Source: Caballeronia sp. M1242
GTDB lineage: Bacteria; Pseudomonadota; Gammaproteobacteria; Burkholderiales; Burkholderiaceae
Assembly (NCBI RefSeq): GCF_017220215.1
Contig: NZ_CP071129.1
Coordinates: 1,612,001 to 1,676,000 of the forward strand
Length of the DNA stretch: 64,000 nt
Reading direction: 5' to 3'
Below, piece by piece: positions 38,313-47,365 of the stretch (position 1 is its first letter; every line of letters starts with the position of its first letter). A program made the position numbers and the translations under genes. The notes under the pieces were generated by a model, which was given only the letters and a program-made list of their open reading frames with translations, had not been told where the DNA came from and searched no databases.

Positions 38313-38386
38313 AACTTTTTCATCGTTTCTCGAAGACCAAGCCTCGAAAAATGTGCAGCGCTTTCTACTAGCAGCCGCCGATGTTC

Positions 38387-38462
38387 TGGCGTCCCCTAGG
38401 GGATTCGAACCCCTGTACTCACCGTGAAAGGGTGATGTCCTAGGCCTCTAGACGAAGGGGAC
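38387..38462 (-). tRNA. tRNA-Glu(TTC), distal copy
   Basis: A 76-nt tRNA with encoded CCA. The acceptor is GTCCCCT/AGGGGAC and the anticodon loop TTTCACG gives TTC. It is identical to the copy at 38689-38764. Confidence 0.97.
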
Positions 38463-38535
38463 AACGTACTTCTTGCAATCCTGCGGCGAAAAAAAACCGG
38501 CTGATCAGCCGGAGTATTTCCTGCTCGCAAAATGT

Positions 38536-38612
38536 TGGCGGAGCGGACGGGGCTCGAACCCGCGACCCCCGGCGTGACAGGCCGGTATTCTAACCAACTG
38601 AACTACCGCTCC
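38536..38612 (-). tRNA. tRNA-Asp(GTC), proximal copy
   Basis: A 77-nt tRNA with encoded CCA and anticodon GTC. It is 300 bp from the distal copy and nearly identical to it (one T-loop base differs). Confidence 0.97.
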
Positions 38613-38688
38613 AGCTCTTTCCTTGTTCCACGAGGCTCTAGTCACCTCATAAAACCGACAGCGCATTTTCTAGCAGCCGCCTGAATTC

Positions 38689-38764
38689 TGGCGTCCCCTA
38701 GGGGATTCGAACCCCTGTACTCACCGTGAAAGGGTGATGTCCTAGGCCTCTAGACGAAGGGGAC
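38689..38764 (-). tRNA. tRNA-Glu(TTC), proximal copy
   Basis: A 76-nt tRNA with encoded CCA and anticodon TTC. It begins the duplicated Glu-Asp unit and is 302 bp from its twin. Confidence 0.97.
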
Positions 38765-38918
38765 AGAAACTTGTGATTCTGTCGTTACCGCTTGCTTCGC
38801 TAATTTACTGCTGCAAATCAGCGAAGACCGAGATTCTAAACAACTTCGCGTTACTTGTGAAGTATTTTTTGCGACTTCCGAAACCGGAGAACAACTTCGC
38901 AATCACTTCATCTGTTCT

Positions 38919-38994
<76 letters not shown>

Positions 38995-39014
38995 TTGCAG
39001 AACAGAAACGAGAT

Positions 39015-39041
39015 TCTATAGGCCGCTTTTTAAGTTGTAAA
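39015..39041 (-). promoter_or_regulatory. Candidate promoter of the tRNA array
   Basis: On the minus strand, -35 TTTACA (39041-39036) and -10 TATAGA (39020-39015), spacer 15 bp, about 20 bp before tRNA-Ala. The spacing is short. A second candidate upstream, TTGTCA with TATTTA, has a 17-bp spacer. Confidence 0.5.
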
Positions 39042-39132
39042 TACCTTCTGGCGATAGAACTGACAATTTTTTCACTTATCACCTTCGCGAACGCGCGCAA
39101 GACATATTCGGCCGTCTTGCGCGCGTCCATGC

Positions 39133-40539
39133 TCAAGCGGCCGCGCGCGCCAGACGACGCAGCACCGTGTCGCGGCCGAACAGCATCAGCACGATGTCGA
39201 TGGACGGCGTATGCGTCGTGCCCGCGACGAGCAGGCGCACCGGCATCGCGAGTTGCGGCATCTTGAGCTTGTGCGCGCCGAGCGTCGCCTTCAATGCCGC
39301 CGAGATGCCCTCCTTGGTCCACTCGGCTTGTTCGAGCGCCGCGCGCAGGTCCGCGATGGCCGGCCGCACGGCGTCGGTCACATGCTGCGCGAACGCGTCG
39401 GCTTCGATCGTGGGCTCGCGATAGAACATCGCGGCGTTGTCGGCGATGTCCTTCACCGTCGACGCGCGATCCTTCAGCAGCCCGACGACCTGATCGAGCG
39501 GCGCGCCGTTGTCGATTGCCGCGGCGTCGATCCCGGCTTGCAGCAGGAACGGCCGCGTCAGCCCGGCGAGCCGCGCGTTGTCCGCTTCCTTGATGTAGTG
39601 CGCGTTCAGCCAATTGAGCTTGTCGTGGTCGTATTGCGCGGGCGACTTGCCGAGATGCTCCAGGTCGAACCATTCGATGAACTGCTCGCGCGAGAAAATC
39701 TCCGCATCGCCGTGCGACCAGCCGAGCCGCGCCAGATAGTTGACGACCGCCTCCGGCAAGTACCCGGCATCGCGGTAACCCATCACGGCCATCGCGCCGT
39801 GACGCTTGCTCATCTTTTCGCCCTGCTCGTTCAGCACGGTCGGCAGATGCGCATAAACCGGCGTCTCGCCGCCGAGCGCGCGCAGGATGTTGATCTGGCG
39901 CGGCGTGTTGTTCACGTGGTCATCGCCGCGGATCACGTGCGTGATCTCCATGTCGAGATCGTCGACGACCACGCAGAAGTTGTACGTCGGCGTGCCGTCG
40001 GGGCGCGCGATCACGAGGTCGTCGAGCTCTTCGTTCGATATCTCGATTCGCCCCTTCACCGCGTCGTCCCACGCGACCACGCCCGTCAGCGGATTGCGAA
40101 AGCGCACCACCGGCTTCACGCCTTCCGGAATCGGCGGCAGCGTCTTGCCCGGTTCCGGACGCCACGTGCCGTCGTACCGCGGCTTTTCGCCGGCGGCGCG
40201 CTGACGCTCGCGCAACGCGTCGAGTTCTTCCGTCGACATATAGCAGTGGTAGGCGAGACCCTTCTCCAGCATCTGGCCGACGACCTCGCGATAACGGTCC
40301 ATGCGTTGCATCTGATAGAACGGGCCTTCGTCGAAATCGAGGCCGAGCCACGCCATGCCTTCGAGAATCGCGTCGACGGACGCCTCCGTCGAACGTTCGA
40401 CGTCCGTATCCTCGATACGCAGCACGAAGGTCCCTTTCATCTTGCGCGCGAACGCCCACGGATAGAGCGCGGAGCGGATGTTGCCGAGATGGATGAAGCC
40501 GGTCGGGCTCGGGGCGAAGCGGGTACGGACTTGGGTCAT
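39133..40539 (-). CDS. gltX: Glutamyl-tRNA synthetase
   Basis: A 468-residue class I aminoacyl-tRNA synthetase charging tRNA-Glu. The HIGH-type motif is [19 protein letters not shown] and the KMSKS-type loop is GEKMSKRHG. The anticodon-binding C-terminal domain ends near residue 465. The open frame extends 61 codons upstream, but [14 protein letters not shown] is the normal N terminus, so the ATG at 40539 is used. It sits immediately upstream of an array with two genes for its own tRNA substrate. Confidence 0.96.
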   Translation of the reverse strand: MTQVRTRFAPSPTGFIHLGNIRSALYPWAFARKMKGTFVLRIEDTDVERSTEASVDAILEGMAWLGLDFDEGPFYQMQRMDRYREVVGQMLEKGLAYHCYMSTEELDALRERQRAAGEKPRYDGTWRPEPGKTLPPIPEGVKPVVRFRNPLTGVVAWDDAVKGRIEISNEELDDLVIARPDGTPTYNFCVVVDDLDMEITHVIRGDDHVNNTPRQINILRALGGETPVYAHLPTVLNEQGEKMSKRHGAMAVMGYRDAGYLPEAVVNYLARLGWSHGDAEIFSREQFIEWFDLEHLGKSPAQYDHDKLNWLNAHYIKEADNARLAGLTRPFLLQAGIDAAAIDNGAPLDQVVGLLKDRASTVKDIADNAAMFYREPTIEADAFAQHVTDAVRPAIADLRAALEQAEWTKEGISAALKATLGAHKLKMPQLAMPVRLLVAGTTHTPSIDIVLMLFGRDTVLRRLARAAA

Positions 40540-40853
40540 TGCTGTTTTCTCGATGTACTCGAATGTTTGCGCTCGCCCGGCGGAAAGAAGCGGCCGAGCG
40601 AGAGAGCGAAGAGGCGAACGGGCGGCGCGTGAAAGCGCCGTTGGCTCTTGCACGAAAGCGGTTGCCGGCCGGGATGCACGCACGTCGGGCACGTCGGGCA
40701 CGCGCGTCCGGCACCGGCTCAATGACCCGAAATTATACCCGCCGCCCGCCTCGCGCCTGAGCCGGCGCCTTTTGTTTTATGATGTGCGCGCCGTTTTGCG
40801 AGCACCCGAAACGCGCATGCAATCGCACACTCGCCGCATCGCTGGAGTCTCAC

Positions 40854-41792
40854 TTGGAATCATCGTCACGTCTCATTTCCCGCCGTGCATTCTCGCTCGC
40901 GGCGGCGTCGTCCGTTCTTGCGGCCTGCACGAGCACGAGCGGCGGCCGCCTCGGCGGCAAGAGCGCGCCGGTCGCGAATACGCCGGCCCCGGACCCGCAA
41001 CGCGCCGCGCGAATCGGCCTCGCGCTCGGCGGCGGCGCGGCGCGCGGGTTTGCGCATATCGGCGTCATCAAGGCGCTCGAAGCGCGCAACGTCCGCGTCG
41101 ATCTGGTCGCGGGCACGAGCGCGGGTTCGGTGATCGCGGCGTTGTACGCGTCCGGCATGACCGGCATCGCGATGAACAAACTGGCGCTGACGATGGACGA
41201 AGCCTCCATCAGCGACTGGGCGATGCCCTTTCGCGCGCGCGGCATCCTGCAAGGCGTGGCGCTGCAGAACTTCCTGAACAAGACGCTCGACAACCGGCCG
41301 ATCGAAAAGATGGCGAAGCCGCTCGGCATCGTCGCCACCGACCTCAAAACCGGCCAGCCGATTCTCTTCCAGCGCGGCAATACCGGCGTGGCCGTGCGGG
41401 CGTCGTGCAGCGTGCCGTCGATCTTCGAGCCGGTGAAGATCGGTGACCACGAATATGTCGATGGCGGACTGGTGAGCCCGGTGCCCGCCGCGTTCGCGCA
41501 CAAGATGGGCGCGGATTTCGTGATCGCGGTCGATATCTCCGCGCGGCCGGAAACGGCGCTCACGCAGAGTTCGTTCGACGTGCTGATGCAGACGTTCACC
41601 ATCATGGGCCAGTCGATCAAGGCTTACGAGCTGGACAAATACGCGAACGCGGTCATCCGCCCGAATCTGAACGCGATGAGCAGCAGCGACTTCAGTCAGC
41701 GCAACGCCGCGATCCTTGCGGGCGAAGAAGCGGTGTCGAAGATGTGGCCGACGTTGCAGCGGCAACTGGCCGAGCGCGGCATGCGCGTTTGA
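40854..41792 (+). CDS. Patatin-like phospholipase, Tat lipoprotein
   Basis: A 312-residue patatin-fold serine hydrolase. The leader SRRAFSLAAASSVLAAC combines a twin-arginine motif with a lipobox, so it is probably exported folded and lipidated. The catalytic set is GLALGGGAARGFAHIG (oxyanion), GTSAGS (nucleophile elbow) and DGGLVSP (catalytic Asp). The frame opens at an ATG at 40779, but the TTG at 40854 has GGAG six bases upstream and starts the signal peptide, so I prefer it. Divergent from gltX and convergent with the cytochrome gene. Confidence 0.87.
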   Translation: MESSSRLISRRAFSLAAASSVLAACTSTSGGRLGGKSAPVANTPAPDPQRAARIGLALGGGAARGFAHIGVIKALEARNVRVDLVAGTSAGSVIAALYASGMTGIAMNKLALTMDEASISDWAMPFRARGILQGVALQNFLNKTLDNRPIEKMAKPLGIVATDLKTGQPILFQRGNTGVAVRASCSVPSIFEPVKIGDHEYVDGGLVSPVPAAFAHKMGADFVIAVDISARPETALTQSSFDVLMQTFTIMGQSIKAYELDKYANAVIRPNLNAMSSSDFSQRNAAILAGEEAVSKMWPTLQRQLAERGMRV

Positions 41793-41799
41793 CGGCACC

Positions 41800-41833
41800 A
41801 GAAAAGACGAAGGCCACGCAATGCGTGGCCTTC
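41800..41833 (-). terminator. Probable terminator between patatin and cytochrome genes
   Basis: Arms GAAGGCCACGC and GCGTGGCCTTC around AAT (41809-41833). On the minus strand TCTTTTC follows. On the plus strand there is no T-run, so it mainly serves the cytochrome operon. Confidence 0.7.
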
Positions 41834-41838
41834 GCGCA

Positions 41839-43092
41839 TCAGCGCAGCGACTTCACCTTGTCGGCGGTGACATCGCCGGGCTGGCCGCCCCATGTCGCCC
41901 GCAAGTAGTTGGCCAACTGCGCGATCTGCTCGTCGCTGTAGGTCGCGGCGAAGCCTGGCATCGGCTGCATGCGTTCGACGCCCGCGAACGGCTGCGTTTC
42001 GATGCCGTCGAGCATCGATACGATCAGGTTGCGCGCGTCGCCCTGGCGCAGCGTCGAGTTGTCCGTCATCGCGACAGCGACGTGCGGCTTGCCCTCGCCT
42101 TCGCGTCCGTGACAGCCGGCGCACGAATCGAGATACAGGTTGCGGCCGGCTGCGAGTTGTTCCGCGTCGGCCGATTGCAGCTTGACCGGCGCTGGCGCGG
42201 GGGGCGCGTCACCGAGCAGATACGTCGCGAGCGCGCGGGCGTCATCGCGATTCAGATGCTGCGTGCTCAGATACACGACCCGATGCATTTCGCCGAATGC
42301 CGAACCCTGCCGCGCGACGCCCGTCGAGAAGTACGCCTGCAAGTCCGCGCCGGTCCAGCCGCGCGCCGCCAATGCAGCCGGCGTGATATCCGGCGCGGCG
42401 ATGCGTCCGAGCGCGCCGCCCTGCAGCGCCTTCGCGTTCGCGAGCTGGCCGAACGCGCCGCGCGGCGTGTGGCATTCCGCGCAGTGCCCCAGCGCGTTGG
42501 CAAGGTAGCGGCCGCGCGTCCAGTCGGCCGATTGGCCTGCGGATGCATCGGGCAGCGCGTCGTTCACAAACAGCATGTCCCAGAACCGCACCGCGAAACG
42601 CATGTTGTACGGAAAGCGCAGACTCGCTTGGACGTTCGGCACCGCGGCGGGCTTTTGCGCCATCAGGTAAGCGTAGATAGCGTCGCTGTCTTCGCGCGAC
42701 ATCTGCCGGTACGACGTGTACGGCATCGCGGGATACAGCTTGCCATGCGGCGTCTTGCCGTCGTGCAGTGCCGCGTAGAACGCGTCGGACGTCCATTTGC
42801 CGATGCCGTACTTCGCATCGGGCGTGATGTTGCTGCCATAGAACGTGCCGAATTGCGACTCCAGCTTCACGCCGCCCGCGAACGGCGCGCCGCCTTCGGC
42901 CGTGTGGCAGGCAGCGCAGTCAGCCGCTTGCGCGAGGTAGCGTCCGCGAGCGACGACTTCCGGCGAAGCGGCGGCCTTCTGCGCCACATCGCCATCGCTG
43001 TGGCACGCGGACAGCGCGAGCGCGGACAGTGCAAACGGAAGCACACGCATCAACGAGCGGCGCACGGTACGCGTCATGATCGATTTCATCAT
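41839..43092 (-). CDS. Tri-haem cytochrome c lipoprotein of the molybdenum hydroxylase
   Basis: A 417-residue lipoprotein (lipobox ALSAC, Cys30) with three CXXCH haem sites: CAACH (59-63), CAECH and CAGCH. It matches the cytochrome subunit of membrane-bound aldehyde or N-heterocycle dehydrogenases, which passes electrons from the Mo/2Fe-2S enzyme to the respiratory chain in the periplasm. Its ATG overlaps the stop of the 2Fe-2S gene. The open frame extends upstream, but only MMKSIM begins the signal peptide. Confidence 0.92.
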   Translation of the reverse strand: MMKSIMTRTVRRSLMRVLPFALSALALSACHSDGDVAQKAAASPEVVARGRYLAQAADCAACHTAEGGAPFAGGVKLESQFGTFYGSNITPDAKYGIGKWTSDAFYAALHDGKTPHGKLYPAMPYTSYRQMSREDSDAIYAYLMAQKPAAVPNVQASLRFPYNMRFAVRFWDMLFVNDALPDASAGQSADWTRGRYLANALGHCAECHTPRGAFGQLANAKALQGGALGRIAAPDITPAALAARGWTGADLQAYFSTGVARQGSAFGEMHRVVYLSTQHLNRDDARALATYLLGDAPPAPAPVKLQSADAEQLAAGRNLYLDSCAGCHGREGEGKPHVAVAMTDNSTLRQGDARNLIVSMLDGIETQPFAGVERMQPMPGFAATYSDEQIAQLANYLRATWGGQPGDVTADKVKSLR

Positions 43093-43661
43093 GCGGCGTC
43101 CTTCACGAGTCCGGGCGTGGCGAGCACGAGGTCCTTCACGGCTTCGTAGTAGCGCACATAGCCCGTGCAGCGGCAGATGTGGTCGTTGAGCGCGGCCATG
43201 ATCGTCGCTTCGATCTGATCCTTCGCGATCGGCTCGCGCTTGAGCCGCTCGAGCAGCACCGTCGTCGCGTTGACGAAACCCGGCGTGCAATAGCCGCACT
43301 GGAAGCTGAAATGATCGAGGAACTGCTGCTGCACCGGCGACAGTTCGACCACCTCGCCGCGTTCGTTGCGCTTCGCGTGTCCTTCGATGGTCCGCACCGT
43401 CTTGCCGTCGAAGAAGTGCGCGCCGTTGATGCACGTGCGCACTTCCTCGCTCGTGCCGTCCGCGTGATCGACGATCACCACGCACGCATGGCACACGCCC
43501 TGCCCGCAGCCCAGCCGCGAGCCCGTGAGACCGGCGTATTCGTGCAGAAAGTCGATCATCGGCAAACCGGACGGCACCGGCATCGGGCCGACCTTGTTGC
43601 CGTTGATCGTCATCGAGAGCGAGCGCATGTCGACGCCCGCGGCGGATGGGATGGCCGTCAT
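43089..43661 (-). CDS. 2Fe-2S subunit of a xanthine-dehydrogenase-family enzyme
   Basis: A 190-residue two-cluster subunit. The first cluster uses Cys52, Cys57, Cys60 (GCGQGVCHAC) and Cys77. The second uses Cys122, Cys125 (CGYC), Cys163 and Cys165 (CRC). It is the electron-transfer partner of the large subunit, as in isoquinoline 1-oxidoreductase alpha (IorA) or nicotinate dehydrogenase. It overlaps the genes on both sides by a few bases. It lacks a signal peptide, so it is presumably co-exported with the Tat-bearing large subunit. Confidence 0.92.
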   Translation of the reverse strand: MTAIPSAAGVDMRSLSMTINGNKVGPMPVPSGLPMIDFLHEYAGLTGSRLGCGQGVCHACVVIVDHADGTSEEVRTCINGAHFFDGKTVRTIEGHAKRNERGEVVELSPVQQQFLDHFSFQCGYCTPGFVNATTVLLERLKREPIAKDQIEATIMAALNDHICRCTGYVRYYEAVKDLVLATPGLVKDAA

Positions 43662-46477
43662 GCGAGCACCTCCTGAATGTTTTGCGGCGTCACCGGCAGG
43701 TCGGTGAAGCGATGGCCGATCGCGTGCGCGATCGCGTTGACGATGGCCCCGACCACCGGAATCATCACCACTTCGGCGATGCCCTTCGGCGGATCGGTCT
43801 CACTGAGCGGCGACAGCACGTCGCTGGTCTGATTCCACACGGCGACATCGCTCGCGAGCGGCAGCCGGTAGCGGTTGAAGTTCCACGTGCCGTTGCCGGG
43901 GCCGTCTTCGTAGAGCGGCAGATACTCGTGCAGCGCGTGCCCGATGCCCATCGCGAGGCCGCCCTGCAACTGCCCCGAGACGAGTTGCGGCGCGATCGGA
44001 TTGCCGCATTCGAGAATCGAGTGATGCGACAGCAGTTCGACCTTGCCGCTCGCCTCGTTCACGGCCAGTTCGACGAGCGTGCCCACCGCGCTGTAGTACG
44101 TGACCATCGCGTTATTGCGCTGCACCGGCGGAATCATCACGCGCGTGCGGTCGAGCACGTGATACCCGTTGGCGGTCGCCTTGCCTTTATCGGCGGCACC
44201 GCTGCCGAAGCGCACCGACAAGCCGTCGAGCGGCAACTGATCGGCCGTGCCTGCAATGTCGAACTGCGCTTCGCTCCACTGCCAGCGGTTGAACGTGTGC
44301 ACGACCGCGCCGGTCGCGAGTCCGAGTTCGTGCGCCTTCTTCGCGAGGACGTCGAACGGAATCGGCTCGAGGCCGTCGGCGGACAGCTTGCCGTCTCTCC
44401 AGCGCGCGTCTTCTATTCGCACGACGAACGATGCCGCCTGACCGCCGCCGATGCCTTGGCCCCAGATCGCCATCGCGGCGGGCCAGAGGCCGTGGCGGAA
44501 CAGCACGCGCGCCGCCTCGCGCGTCGCGTGCGAGAAGTAGTACGCAGAATTCGTCGCGCTCGCCGGCGACATGTACGCGGGCGACCAGCGCGGATTCGCG
44601 CTCAGCCTGTCCTGCTCGGCCTGCGACATGAGGTACGGATCGCCGCTCGTGACGACGGGCAGATCCGCCCAGTCGGTGACGGCCATGTGGACCTCGGCGG
44701 CGGGCTTGCCGAGCCACTTTGCGACGACGAGCGCCTGCGCCGTGGATGATCCCGTGCCGATCTCCGCGCCCGAGTGCGAGAGCGCGATGCGTCCGTCCGC
44801 GCTGAATTCGACTTTGGCGAACGCGCTCTCCGCGCCGGTGCCGAAGTCTTTCTGCACGCACGCGAAGCCAACGCCATAGCGCATGCCCGGATGCGCGGCT
44901 TCGTACTCCGCCTTGCGTTGCGCGCGCCCCGCCCACAGCGGATGCGCCTTCGCCTGCCGCAGCACGTCTTCCGCGCGCACGGCGCCTGCCGGAATCGCGC
45001 CTTGCGTGTTCTTCATGCCGGTGCGCATGACGTTGGCTAGACGCAGGTCGATCGGGTCCGTGCCGAGTTGCGCGGCGATGTCGTCGATCATCATTTCGGT
45101 CGCCGCCATGCTTTGCAGCGTGCCGTAGCCGCGCGCCGAGCCCGCATCGACGGCGCGCGAAGCGATGGCGACCGCGGTCAGGTCGCTCTGCGGAATGTAG
45201 TAGATGGATTGCGCGGCGGTCGCGCCGACCATCGCCACCGACGGCGAGAAATTGCAGCGTCCGCCGCCGTTCGCGATGAACTCGCCCTTGAACGCCTGAA
45301 TCTTGCCGGTCTTCCTGTCGACCGCCATGCGATAACGCATGTCGAACGCGTGGCGCTTGAGCGAGCTCTGGAACTGCTCGAAGCGGTCGAACGCGAGGCG
45401 CACCGGGCGGCCGTCACCGTACATCGCCGCGACGAGACCGTAGAACGGCACGTTGAAGTGATCCTTTGAGCCGTAGCCGACCGTGTAACACGGATGCAGG
45501 AACAGGTTCTTCACCGTGAAGCGCGATTTCGTCGCCATCTCCAGCGCGCTCTGCGCGACTTCATACGGCCCTTGCGTCGGCACGACCATGTGCAGCGACT
45601 GCGTTGCCGCGTCGTACCAGCAGTTCACGTTGTCGGGTTCGAGCGCGGCGGTATCGACGGATTGCGTCTTGTATTCGCGATCCACGACGAGCCATTCTCC
45701 CGGCGGATGATCCAGCGCGTTCGCGATGGCCTGCGCGTGGAACATGCCCTGCTCGTCGAGCTTGCCGTGTTCGTTGGCGTCGGCCCAGACGGGCTCGCGC
45801 TTTTTCAGCATGTGCGGGAAAAGCGGCGAGTCTTTCAGGCTGGAGAACGCGTCGTCGTCGAACGGCGTCTTGCCGCCCACGCGCACGAAGCGGAACGACG
45901 CCCACGGATCGCGCTCGATGAAACCCGTCGTCGCGCCATAGCGGACGACGCCTTCGCGGAACTGAAGTTTGTCCTTCGCGAGACGGAAGCGCGCGAAGTC
46001 GTGATAAATCAGGATGGCGACCGCCTGGCCGAGATACGCGGGGGTCTTGCCGGCGGGCAGCAGCATGTCGTCGCCGTAAAAGGCGGGAAACGCGAGCTTG
46101 TCGCGCGCGAGGTCATCCGCCGTCACGACGCGATCGGGCGCGAGCCCGCCGTCGAGGATCGAAAGGTCGATGCCTTCGTAGAGGCGATCCGCGAGCGTCG
46201 TGCGCAGGATCAGCGCATGCGATTGCTCCTGCGGCCAATGCGGCATGTCCTTCGCGCGGATATCGCGTGCGAAGACTTTGTCGCCCGTGACTTTCGCGAT
46301 GCCGTCGATGCGGAACTTCGGATAGCCGCTCGTCGCATGCCATTGAACGGGCGTCAGAATGCGCTCTTCGAACAGCGCGGCGAACGCGCGGCTGCCCAAA
46401 GGCGCGATGAACACGGATACGCCCGCGAGCGCCCCCGCCTTCAGAAAACCGCGACGCGACAGGCCGAGTTTCCCCAT
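43658..46477 (-). CDS. Molybdopterin-binding large subunit, IorB-like, Tat-exported
   Basis: A 939-residue molybdenum hydroxylase subunit. The Tat leader is LSRRGFLKAGALAGVSVFIA. Two molybdopterin-binding halves follow, with glycine-rich cofactor loops (AGSARGYGTLQSMAATEMM; SGAEIGTGSSTAQALVV) and the catalytic-Glu region PPKGIAEVVMIPVVGAI. The domain order resembles isoquinoline 1-oxidoreductase beta and periplasmic aldehyde dehydrogenases. The likely substrate is an aldehyde or N-heterocycle and cannot be narrowed. The ATG at 46477 follows GAGGAG; the frame upstream is noncoding. No xdhC or cofactor gene is adjacent. Confidence 0.9.
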   Translation of the reverse strand: MGKLGLSRRGFLKAGALAGVSVFIAPLGSRAFAALFEERILTPVQWHATSGYPKFRIDGIAKVTGDKVFARDIRAKDMPHWPQEQSHALILRTTLADRLYEGIDLSILDGGLAPDRVVTADDLARDKLAFPAFYGDDMLLPAGKTPAYLGQAVAILIYHDFARFRLAKDKLQFREGVVRYGATTGFIERDPWASFRFVRVGGKTPFDDDAFSSLKDSPLFPHMLKKREPVWADANEHGKLDEQGMFHAQAIANALDHPPGEWLVVDREYKTQSVDTAALEPDNVNCWYDAATQSLHMVVPTQGPYEVAQSALEMATKSRFTVKNLFLHPCYTVGYGSKDHFNVPFYGLVAAMYGDGRPVRLAFDRFEQFQSSLKRHAFDMRYRMAVDRKTGKIQAFKGEFIANGGGRCNFSPSVAMVGATAAQSIYYIPQSDLTAVAIASRAVDAGSARGYGTLQSMAATEMMIDDIAAQLGTDPIDLRLANVMRTGMKNTQGAIPAGAVRAEDVLRQAKAHPLWAGRAQRKAEYEAAHPGMRYGVGFACVQKDFGTGAESAFAKVEFSADGRIALSHSGAEIGTGSSTAQALVVAKWLGKPAAEVHMAVTDWADLPVVTSGDPYLMSQAEQDRLSANPRWSPAYMSPASATNSAYYFSHATREAARVLFRHGLWPAAMAIWGQGIGGGQAASFVVRIEDARWRDGKLSADGLEPIPFDVLAKKAHELGLATGAVVHTFNRWQWSEAQFDIAGTADQLPLDGLSVRFGSGAADKGKATANGYHVLDRTRVMIPPVQRNNAMVTYYSAVGTLVELAVNEASGKVELLSHHSILECGNPIAPQLVSGQLQGGLAMGIGHALHEYLPLYEDGPGNGTWNFNRYRLPLASDVAVWNQTSDVLSPLSETDPPKGIAEVVMIPVVGAIVNAIAHAIGHRFTDLPVTPQNIQEVLA

Positions 46478-46786
46478 GTACTTCTCCTCGAATGAACGCC
46501 TTCTGGACGCGCGCAGGCGCTGACGAACGCGCCGCCGCGGCGCGGTCGTCGTGACATTCGTTTGCAATGCAAAGGATCGAACCGCAAGCAGCGACGGTGT
46601 CCGGACGTTATGGTGACGGCCGGCATCGTTTGCCGGCACGCAGAGGGCGGGATTTTAAGGGGCCGATGCGCGCGCAACAACGCGCGCGGCGTCAAGTTCT
46701 GTCAAGATTCGGCGCGACTTGTATAAACGAAAACGGCGACGCTCCTGCGAGCGCCGCCGTCGTTCAACAATCAGCGAGAGACGGAC
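46478..46786. other. Intergenic region Mo hydroxylase / iscX
   Basis: A 309-bp gap. It holds the promoter region of the hydroxylase operon (hexamers not assigned) and the isc operon terminator at 46725-46758. No gene is supported. Confidence 0.55.
46725..46758 (-). terminator. Terminator of the isc operon
   Basis: Arms GGCGACGCTC and GAGCGCCGCC (46735-46758) around CTGC, with one mismatch. On the minus strand GTTTTCGTTT follows. Confidence 0.72.
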
Positions 46787-46984
46787 TCAGTAGTCCGCGT
46801 CTTCGATCCACGCCGCCTGAATGGCTTCGAGAATCTTCTCGTTCGATTTCTGCGGGTCGTCGTCGAAACCTTCCAGCTCGGTCACCCAGCGATGCAGGTC
46901 CGTGAAACGCACATATTGCGGATCGACATCCTGGTGCGCGTCGGTCAGGGCCATCGCGATCTCCTGAGTATCTGTCCACTTCAT
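46787..46984 (-). CDS. iscX: Iron-sulfur assembly protein IscX
   Basis: A 65-residue acidic protein that binds IscS and modulates iron delivery and sulfur transfer. It has the family sequence [31 protein letters not shown] and the acidic end. GGAGG lies upstream of the ATG at 46984. It is the last gene of the isc operon, 14 bp after fdx. Confidence 0.94.
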   Translation of the reverse strand: MKWTDTQEIAMALTDAHQDVDPQYVRFTDLHRWVTELEGFDDDPQKSNEKILEAIQAAWIEDADY

Positions 46985-46998
46985 GAGCGAGCCTCCTG

Positions 46999-47340
46999 TC
47001 AGTGATTTTCTTTGGCGTGATTGATGGAGTACCGGGGAATCTCGACCACCAGATCGTCCTCGGCGGGCATCATCGCCTGACATGATAACCGCGATGTCGG
47101 CTCGAGACCCCAGGCTTTGTCGAGCAGATCGTCTTCGTCCTCGCTGGACGGTTCGAGCGCGTTGAAGCCCTCGCGGATGATGACGTGACAGGTCGTGCAC
47201 GCGCACGACTTCTCGCACGCGTGCTCGATCTCGATTCCGTGTTCCAGCAGGTTGTCGCAGATGCTCTTGCCGACATCGGCGTCGATCACCGCGCCGTCCG
47301 GGCAAAGTTCGACATGAGGCAGCACAACGATTTGAGGCAT
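46999..47340 (-). CDS. fdx: Isc-type 2Fe-2S ferredoxin
   Basis: A 113-residue adrenodoxin-type ferredoxin that feeds electrons to cluster assembly on IscU. The cluster ligands are Cys42, Cys48, Cys51 (within [10 protein letters not shown]) and Cys87 (RLSCQAM). An additional Cys46 is conserved in the Isc subfamily. It lies 25 bp after hscA. Confidence 0.95.
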   Translation of the reverse strand: MPQIVVLPHVELCPDGAVIDADVGKSICDNLLEHGIEIEHACEKSCACTTCHVIIREGFNALEPSSEDEDDLLDKAWGLEPTSRLSCQAMMPAEDDLVVEIPRYSINHAKENH

Positions 47341-47365
47341 GGTTTTCCGTGAATGCTTGAGTGGA

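Noticed and set aside
40539..40722. A 61-residue extension of gltX
   Set aside because: It is Arg/Ala-rich and not part of the family N terminus; the conserved sequence begins at the ATG at 40539.
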